Shown in pieces: positions 30,002 to 35,031 of a stretch of 35,031 nucleotides of DNA. The notes under the pieces were generated by a model that saw only the letters and a program-made list of their open reading frames with translations, made no database searches and was not told the origin of the DNA. This DNA comes from Dactylosporangium sp. AC04546 (GTDB lineage: Bacteria > Actinomycetota > Actinomycetes > Mycobacteriales > Micromonosporaceae): assembly GCF_022095675.1 (NCBI RefSeq), contig NZ_JAHYSG010000122.1:1-35031 (forward strand), read 5' to 3'. Numbering within the stretch: position 1 is the first letter of the stretch; each line of letters begins with the position of its first letter. The position numbers and the translations under genes were made by a program.

Positions 30002-31291
30002 GTGCGACTGCGTGCGATTTCCGTGGTGGTGCTGGCGGCCGCGCTGCTCTTCGGCATCGGCGCCACGATCGGCCGGCCCACCCCGCCTGTTGTTGCCGAG
30101 AGTCCCCGGCCGGCGTCCCAGCTCGCCGCCTCCATCGCCCGTTTCCAGGACCGGCTCCGCTCGGTGCCCGGCGACTGGACCACCTGGGCCGCGCTCGGCG
30201 AGGCGTACCTGGAGCAGGCGCGCATCAGCGCCGACCCGGCCTACTACCCGAAGGCCGAGGGCGCCCTGCGCAAGTCCCTCGAGGCGCGCCCCGGCGGCAA
30301 CGAGCCGGCCCTGGCCGGGCTCGGCGCGCTCGCCAACGCCCGGCACGACTTCGCCGGCGCCGAGCGGTTCGCCCGGCAGGCGCTCGAGGTCAACCAGTGG
30401 TCGGCGACCGCGTACGGCGTGCTCGCCGACGCGCTGACCCAGCTCGGCCGGCCGGCCGAGGCGACCGCCGCCGTGCAGCGGATGCTCGACCTGAGGCCCG
30501 GCCTCGGCTCGTACACCCGCGGATCCTATGACCTCGAACAGCATGGCCGCCGCACCGAGGCGATCCAGCTGATGGAGCGGGCGCTCGCGAGCGCCACCGA
30601 ACCGGCCGACGTCGCCTTCTGCCACCAGCACCTCGCCGCCCTGGCGTGGGCGGCCGGCGACACCGCGACCGCGACGCGGCACGTCACGGTGGGGCTCCAG
30701 GTGTACCCCGAGACGCCCGGCCTCTGGCAGCTCAAGGCCAAGCTCGACACCGCCGGCGGCGACCTCGACGCGGCCCTCGCCGACCTCGAGCGGGTCGTCG
30801 CCCGCACGCCCACCGTCGACGCCCTGCTCGACCAGGCCCGGCTGCTGCGCTTCGCGGGCCGCGACCCTGGCCCCTCGCTGGTGCTTGCCCAGGCCGCGCA
30901 CCAGCTGTTCACCGCCAACGGCGGTACCGACGACCTGGGCGCGGCCGCCCTGGCGCTGGAGCTCGGCCGCCCGGCCGAGGCGGCGGCCCTGGCGTCCGCG
31001 GAGTTCGCCCGGCGGCCGTTCGCCGAGGTCGCCGACGTGCTGGGCTGGAGCCTGCTGCAGGCGGGCCGGCCGGCCGAGGCGCTGCCCTACGCGCGGCAGG
31101 CCGCCGCGCTCGGGCAGGTCGACGCGACACTCGCCTACCACTACGGCATGGTCGCCCTGGCCACCGGGGACCGCCAGCTCGCCCGCGTCCAGCTGCGGCT
31201 GGCGCTGGCCCTGAACCCGAGGTTCTCCCCCGTCGACGCGCCGATCGCCGCGCGGACGCTGGATTCCCTCACGTCCTCGGAGGAGTCGTGA
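30002..31291 (+). CDS. Membrane-anchored TPR-repeat protein
   Basis: A 429-aa protein with one N-terminal helix (AISVVVLAAALLFGIGATIG) followed by TPR-like helical hairpins for most of its length (for example TTWAALGEAYLEQARI, NEPALAGLGALANARHDFAGAERFARQALE, VLADALTQLGRPAEATAAV). It is probably an extracytoplasmic scaffold. GTG 30002 follows AGGAGG by 5 nt. Its TGA overlaps the ATG of the NicO gene by one base, so the two are coupled. Position between DUF4331 and a nickel/cobalt transporter suggests it joins them into a complex, which is inference. No catalytic motif is seen. Confidence 0.85.
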   Translation: MRLRAISVVVLAAALLFGIGATIGRPTPPVVAESPRPASQLAASIARFQDRLRSVPGDWTTWAALGEAYLEQARISADPAYYPKAEGALRKSLEARPGGNEPALAGLGALANARHDFAGAERFARQALEVNQWSATAYGVLADALTQLGRPAEATAAVQRMLDLRPGLGSYTRGSYDLEQHGRRTEAIQLMERALASATEPADVAFCHQHLAALAWAAGDTATATRHVTVGLQVYPETPGLWQLKAKLDTAGGDLDAALADLERVVARTPTVDALLDQARLLRFAGRDPGPSLVLAQAAHQLFTANGGTDDLGAAALALELGRPAEAAALASAEFARRPFAEVADVLGWSLLQAGRPAEALPYARQAAALGQVDATLAYHYGMVALATGDRQLARVQLRLALALNPRFSPVDAPIAARTLDSLTSSEES

Positions 31292-32904
31292 TGTTCCGTC
31301 GCCTGGCCGTCGTGCTGTCGGCGCTGGTCGCGGGGGTGCTGCTCACTCCCGGCCCGGCCCAGGCCCACCCGCTCGGCAACTTCTCGGTCAACCAGCTCGC
31401 CGCGCTGTCCTTCCGCCCCTCCGGTGTGGACGTGCTGGCGCTGGCCGACTTCGCCGAGCTGCCCACGGTCCAGGAGCAGTCCACTGTGGACTCGCTCGGG
31501 GTGCCCGCCTACGCGGCGCGCGAGTGTGCCGCACTGGCCTCGGCGTTCTCGGTCCGGGTCGGCGGGGACCTCGTTACGCTGGCCGTCGCCGGCTCGTCCT
31601 TTGCGTACTCCGACGGGTCGGCCGGCCTGCGGACGAGCCGCCTGGAGTGCTCGCTGTCCGCCGCGTTCGACTTCGCCGCCGGTGAGTCCACTGTGGACGT
31701 GACCAGCGGGTATCGGGGGGATCGGGTAGGATGGCGGGAGCTGACGGCGGTGGCTTCGGGGGTGCACCTCGTCGACTCGCCGCTGCCGACGAGCAGCCTG
31801 AGCGACGGCCTGCGCAGCTATCCGGACGACCTGCTGAGCTCCCCGCCCGACGTCCGGTCGGCCCACCTGCGCGTGTCCCCCGGCGGCGCGACGCTGGCTA
31901 CGTCCACCTCCACGGCCGCGCCGGCTCTGCCCGGCTGGCTGGGCCGCGCGGAGTCGACGCTGCGCGGCTGGGTGGGTTCGCGGGACCTGACGGTGGGTGT
32001 GGGCCTGGCGGCGGTGCTGCTGGCGCTGCTGCTGGGCGCCGCTCACGCCGCGCTGCCTGGCCACGGCAAGACGGTGATGGCCGCGTACCTGGCCGGCCGC
32101 CAGGGCCGCCCCCGCGACGCGCTCGCCGTGGGCGCGACGGTGACGCTGACCCACACGGGCGGCGTCCTGGTGCTGGGCCTGCTCTTGACGACGGCGGCCG
32201 GCCTGGCGGGCGAGACGGTCCTGGGCTGGCTGGGCGTGACCAGCGGAGTCCTGGTGGCCACGGTGGGCGCGGCGATGCTCCTGTCCCGCCGTACGGCTCA
32301 TGCCCACGGCCACTCGCACGCCCACTCGCACGGCCACCCCCATGCACATGCCCACGGCCACGACCACTTCCACGACCACGGCCACTCTCATGGCCACCGT
32401 CCCGAGGGCGACGGTCACGTCCACGGCGACGGCCTGTCCCACGACGGCGCCACCCACTCCCACGGTCACTCGCATGACCCCGCAGGCGACGACACCCACT
32501 CCCACGGGCCGGCCGGCCACGCCCACGCCCCCGCGGGTGACGGCGCCACCCACTCCCATGACCCGGCTCCCGGCGGGGCGAAGCCGAGCCGCCTCGCCAT
32601 CGTGGGGATGGGGATCGCCGGCGGCCTGGTACCCAGCCCGTCCGCCCTCGTCGTCCTCCTCGGCGCGGTGGGCCTGGGCCGGACGTGGTTCGGCGTGCTC
32701 CTGGTCCTCGCGTACGGCCTGGGCATGGCCGCCGTCCTCACCGCCGCCGGCCTGCTCCTGATCCGGGTCCGCGACCGCTGGGCGGGCCGGTTCCGCCTGG
32801 CCGCCCGCCTCCCCCGCCTGACCAGGCTCGCCCCGACCGGCACCGCCGCGATGGTCCTGCTGGTCGGCTCGGCCCTGGCCATCCGCTCCCTGGTCACCCT
32901 GTGA
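31291..32904 (+). CDS. NicO/RcnA-family nickel-cobalt transporter
   Basis: A 537-aa protein. A signal peptide (residues 1-25, ending PAQA) leads into HPLGNFSVNQLAALSF, the usual start of the exported N-terminal domain in actinobacterial NicO proteins; this domain runs to about 220. The membrane part carries the family motif HAALPGHGKTVMAAYLAGRQ. A histidine-rich loop spans about residues 335-426, with many HGHSH-type repeats, before the last three helices (GGLVPSPSALVVLLGAVGLG). The His loop should bind Ni2+ or Co2+. NicO members can export or import, so direction is open. ATG 31291 overlaps the TPR stop; GGAGGAG lies 5 nt upstream. Confidence 0.9.
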   Translation: MFRRLAVVLSALVAGVLLTPGPAQAHPLGNFSVNQLAALSFRPSGVDVLALADFAELPTVQEQSTVDSLGVPAYAARECAALASAFSVRVGGDLVTLAVAGSSFAYSDGSAGLRTSRLECSLSAAFDFAAGESTVDVTSGYRGDRVGWRELTAVASGVHLVDSPLPTSSLSDGLRSYPDDLLSSPPDVRSAHLRVSPGGATLATSTSTAAPALPGWLGRAESTLRGWVGSRDLTVGVGLAAVLLALLLGAAHAALPGHGKTVMAAYLAGRQGRPRDALAVGATVTLTHTGGVLVLGLLLTTAAGLAGETVLGWLGVTSGVLVATVGAAMLLSRRTAHAHGHSHAHSHGHPHAHAHGHDHFHDHGHSHGHRPEGDGHVHGDGLSHDGATHSHGHSHDPAGDDTHSHGPAGHAHAPAGDGATHSHDPAPGGAKPSRLAIVGMGIAGGLVPSPSALVVLLGAVGLGRTWFGVLLVLAYGLGMAAVLTAAGLLLIRVRDRWAGRFRLAARLPRLTRLAPTGTAAMVLLVGSALAIRSLVTL

Positions 32905-32937
32905 CACCGACGCCCTGACGGCGGTTCCGTGACACCT

Positions 32938-32979
32938 CGCCACCGGCGGGTCGCAGCGCGAAGCGACCCGCCGGTGGCG
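32938..32979. terminator. 17-bp terminator hairpin after NicO gene
   Basis: CGCCACCGGCGGGTCGC (32938-32954) pairs perfectly with GCGACCCGCCGGTGGCG (32963-32979) around AGCGCGAA. It lies 33 bp after the transporter stop, closing the DUF4331-TPR-NicO unit. Confidence 0.8.
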
Positions 32980-33175
32980 CGTGGCGTGGGCTGCGGCGGG
33001 GGTTGGGAGGCGGTACTCTGGTCAGCAGGCAGTGCGCCTGCCTGAGCCAACACGGTCGCCCACGCCGGCCGTGAAGTGGCCAAGAGGCTCTGACTCAGCG
33101 CATCGATGCAGGATGCCCGGCGGAAGTCTCGCCGTCCGACTGGTGCGAGCGTGGGTCGACGCCGGAGGACTCGTG

Positions 33176-34714
33176 ATGGCACAGGACACCCCGCAGGGCA
33201 CCCCCGATCCGACCGACCACACCCGCGACGACGCCGCCCAGCCACGGCCCGAGGCTGACGCGCCGCCGCCCGCACCCGCACCGGGCGCCCGACCACCGGC
33301 ACCCCGCCAACCCGACCGGACCCCGTCCCGGCCCTCGGACCAAGCCCAAGCCCAAGCGCGCGCCCCGGAGCCAGCCATCGGCCAGCGCCCGGACCAGAAT
33401 GCCGGGCAGCGCCATGAGCGAAGCCCGGATCAGCCCCCGGACCAGCCCCCGGACCAGCCTCCGGACCAGGAGGCCGACTGGAGCGCGAGGCAGGACGGCC
33501 GCAACGACAGCCGCAAGGACGGGCGCCAGCCGCGCCGCGACCGGGCGAGGCGGCGGGCGGTGCGGGCATACGCGGCGCTGGCCGGCATCGCGTACTCGGT
33601 GGCCGCCCGCCAACTCGAGGCCGCCGGCCTGCGCGACGGCGAGGTGCTGGGCAGCACGGGCCGGACCGTGTACCCAAGGTTCGCCGGCGACGGACGCCCG
33701 TGGACGATCCTCGCCCGCGAGGCGCGCCCCGCCGACGTGAAGCTCGCCGACTGCCGGCGCGCGGCCCGCATGGTGACCGGCCGGGCCGAGCACCTGGTGG
33801 ACCGCTTCCCACCCAACCACGACGGCTCGTTCTACGCGGGCGAGCACCGGGCCGAGCTGCTGGCACTGCTGTACCTGGTCGTGGCCCACGACAGCCCCGG
33901 CCTGATCCCCGCCCCACTCGACCTGGCCTGGACGGCCGAGCTCGGCGAGGAGACCGCGGTGGACGCCGCCTGCGCCGACGCCGACCGCGCGGCAAGACTG
34001 CTCCTCGACGACGGCGCCGCCCAACGCTGGCAGCGCATCGCCGAGGCGTTACTGGCCGGCCAGCGCGGCGGCGCCTGGACCGAGGAGTGGCGCGTCCGCT
34101 ACGAGTCCGACGTGCTCGACCTCGCCTACCGCGGCTTCGTCACCCCACGCGAGGACGCCCGCGGCGAGCCGTTCGTGGTGCGGGCCCCGTGGGAGGGCGT
34201 GCGCCAGGTCCTGGACGCCCTCCTGGTGATCGCCGACGACGGCCACGCTCCAGGCACCCGCGTCCGCACGATCGCCCCCACCGCCCTCACCACCACCAGC
34301 GACCCCACGACCAACGCCAACCCGCCAGCCCACGGCAACCCGCCAGCCCACGGCAACCCCGCACCGCACGGCAATCCCGCAGCCACCGGCAACCCCAAGG
34401 CCCACGGCAAGCCCACAGCCCACGGCAAGCCGGCGGGAGCGTCGGCCGCGGCAACCCCCGCACCGGCGGCGGGGCGGCCGGCTGGACGGGCACCGGACGC
34501 GGGCGGCCCGACCGTGGAGCGTTCGGTGAACGGCGGGATGGCGGGGACACGGAGCGAGGGGACGATCGTCGGGGTGTGCTGGGGCGCGGGCGGCCCACCG
34601 ACCGGGTACGAGGTGCGGGCCGACGGCGAAACCGCGACCCGCACCCTGCGCCCCGACGAGATCGTCATCCTGCCGGGACAGGAGTCGGACGCTCCGGCGT
34701 ACCAGCCCGGCTGA
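33176..34714 (+). CDS. Hypothetical protein with repeat-rich ends
   Basis: A 512-aa cytosolic protein without signal or membrane helices. Residues 1-125 are disordered and Pro/Gln/Arg-rich, including four PDQ-type tetrapeptides. Residues about 126-365 are a folded, Ala/Leu-rich helical region (AYAALAGIAYSVAARQLEAAG, DCRRAARMVTGRAEHLVDRFP, AELLALLYLVVAHDSPG). Residues about 380-420 are six hexapeptide repeats of the N-P-P-A-H-G type. A C-terminal beta module (GTIVGVCWGAGGPPTGYEVRADGE, RTLRPDEIVIL) ends it. GGAGG precedes ATG 33176 by 7 nt. Its 3' end overlaps the convergent Clp gene by 50 bp. I recognise no family. The basic segment GRQPRRDRARRRAVR could bind nucleic acid. Confidence 0.7.
   Translation: MAQDTPQGTPDPTDHTRDDAAQPRPEADAPPPAPAPGARPPAPRQPDRTPSRPSDQAQAQARAPEPAIGQRPDQNAGQRHERSPDQPPDQPPDQPPDQEADWSARQDGRNDSRKDGRQPRRDRARRRAVRAYAALAGIAYSVAARQLEAAGLRDGEVLGSTGRTVYPRFAGDGRPWTILAREARPADVKLADCRRAARMVTGRAEHLVDRFPPNHDGSFYAGEHRAELLALLYLVVAHDSPGLIPAPLDLAWTAELGEETAVDAACADADRAARLLLDDGAAQRWQRIAEALLAGQRGGAWTEEWRVRYESDVLDLAYRGFVTPREDARGEPFVVRAPWEGVRQVLDALLVIADDGHAPGTRVRTIAPTALTTTSDPTTNANPPAHGNPPAHGNPAPHGNPAATGNPKAHGKPTAHGKPAGASAAATPAPAAGRPAGRAPDAGGPTVERSVNGGMAGTRSEGTIVGVCWGAGGPPTGYEVRADGETATRTLRPDEIVILPGQESDAPAYQPG
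33422..33469 (+). repeat. Four 12-bp tandem repeats in coding sequence
   Basis: Units of the form CCCCCGGACCAG occur four times in a row (33422, 33434, 33446 and 33458), the middle two identical, encoding (S/P)PDQ repeats in the disordered N-terminus of the hypothetical protein. Copy number may vary by slippage. Confidence 0.8.
34321..34428 (+). repeat. Six 18-bp tandem repeats in coding sequence
   Basis: Six consecutive 18-bp units, the first two identical (CCCGCCAGCCCACGGCAA at 34321 and 34339) and the rest diverged, encode hexapeptides PPAHGN, PPAHGN, PAPHGN, PAATGN, PKAHGK and PTAHGK. They form a flexible, His-containing linker between the helical core and the C-terminal beta module. Confidence 0.85.
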
Positions 34715-35031
34715 CCGTCAGCGTCAACCGCCCGTGCTCGGCATCGACGAGCACCCCGGCCCCGTCGGGGAGCTCGCCGAGCAGGATCATCGCCGACAGC
34801 TCGTCCGCCAGCTCCCGCTGCACGGCCCGCCGCAGCGGCCGCGCGCCCAGCAGCGGGTCATGGCCGGCCGCGGCCAGGTGCGCCCGTGCCGCCTCGGTCA
34901 GGGTGAGCCTCACGCCACGCCCACCCGAACCACCGTCCGAGCCACCGCCCGAACTACCGCCCGAGCCAGCGCCCGCGCCCGCCGAGCCGACCGGCACACC
35001 ATCTGCACGCAAACCCGGCCCACCGCCCGGC
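34665..35031 (-). CDS. Clp/Hsp100 ATPase, C-terminal end (partial)
   Basis: About 122 codons are visible of a gene entering from the right edge. The segment LTEAARAHLAAAGHDPLLGARPLRRAVQRE is the D2-small (ClpB_D2-small/PF10431) domain of ClpA/B/C-type unfoldases, with the sensor-2 GARPLRR motif intact, followed by ELADELSAMILLGELPDG. Just before it is a Gly/Ser-rich stretch of more than 25 residues (GSAGAGAGSGGSSGGGSDGG) where ClpB/ClpC normally have a helix joining the large and small D2 subdomains. The frame stays open to 35031. It could be a ClpC/ClpB paralogue or a specialised Hsp100. The stop at 34665 overlaps the convergent hypothetical gene by 50 bp. Confidence 0.82.
   Translation of the reverse strand, partial: PGGGPGLRADGVPVGSAGAGAGSGGSSGGGSDGGSGGRGVRLTLTEAARAHLAAAGHDPLLGARPLRRAVQRELADELSAMILLGELPDGAGVLVDAEHGRLTLTVSRAGTPERPTPVPAG

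Noticed and set aside
32300..32570. Short repeated CACGGCCACTC-like units
   Set aside because: They encode the His-rich loop of the NicO transporter, a known family feature, so they are not an independent repeat element.
33013..33060. Possible tRNA or small RNA suggested by CAGGCAG-TGCGC-CTGCCTG
   Set aside because: Only one 7-bp hairpin; no cloverleaf arms or anticodon. It is probably part of the 5' leader of the hypothetical gene at 33176.

Overview
The window is very GC-rich, with GTG and TTG starts, several apparently leaderless promoters (a -10 hexamer about 6-7 nt before the start codon), and actinobacterial families: a DUF574 methyltransferase, an ECF42/DGPF pair, a LysX-type lysyl-tRNA synthetase fusion, Zur and a SigB/F-like sigma factor. 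It is chromosomal DNA from a filamentous actinomycete. A Micromonosporaceae-like organism is my best guess, but that is inference. I see no rRNA, tRNA, phage, transposase or CRISPR array.

Layout. 1-3.6 kb: a DHA2 drug exporter (cut by the window edge) divergent from its TetR regulator across a dense GTAC operator array, followed 40 nt later by a divergent seryl-tRNA synthetase. 3.6-4.8 kb: a yybP-ykoY-type Mn2+ riboswitch upstream of a UPF0016/TMEM165-type Mn exporter gene, convergent with zur. 5.0-6.7 kb: a second DHA2 exporter behind a hairpin-rich leader with a possible leader peptide. 6.8-9.0 kb (minus): UPF0104 membrane protein, DeoR regulator and DUF4406 protein. 9.1-14.6 kb (plus): PPK2 kinase, hemerythrin protein, a PARG-like macrodomain hydrolase, and a LysX fusion that is translationally coupled to it.

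14.6-15.0 kb is a gene-free stretch with three copies of a 16-bp palindrome. 15.0-17.8 kb holds an unusual IclR-type protein and a two-gene K+/H+ antiporter (KhtT-like plus CPA2 membrane subunit). An 18-bp perfect inverted repeat follows, then a secreted beta-sandwich protein. 18.9-21.0 kb is a MarR-DHA2 exporter pair. 21.1-24.0 kb (minus) is an APC permease, DGPF protein and ECF42 sigma factor in tight succession, divergent from a GlxA-type AraC regulator. 25.0-27.1 kb (minus) has a short MetF-like protein, a 58-aa basic protein and a SigB/F-like sigma factor, with a 23-bp-arm inverted repeat between the last two.

27.4-32.9 kb (plus) has a DUF574 methyltransferase and a DUF4331-TPR-NicO cluster, which looks like an envelope and nickel/cobalt transport unit. 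33.2-35.0 kb has a 512-aa repeat-bearing protein of unknown function whose 3' end overlaps the end of a Clp/Hsp100 ATPase entering from the right.

The most promising leads are the divergent SerRS beside a regulated exporter (possible self-resistance to a SerRS inhibitor), the DUF4331-TPR-NicO unit, and the intergenic inverted repeats at 14.7, 17.9 and 26.1 kb, which no annotated gene explains.
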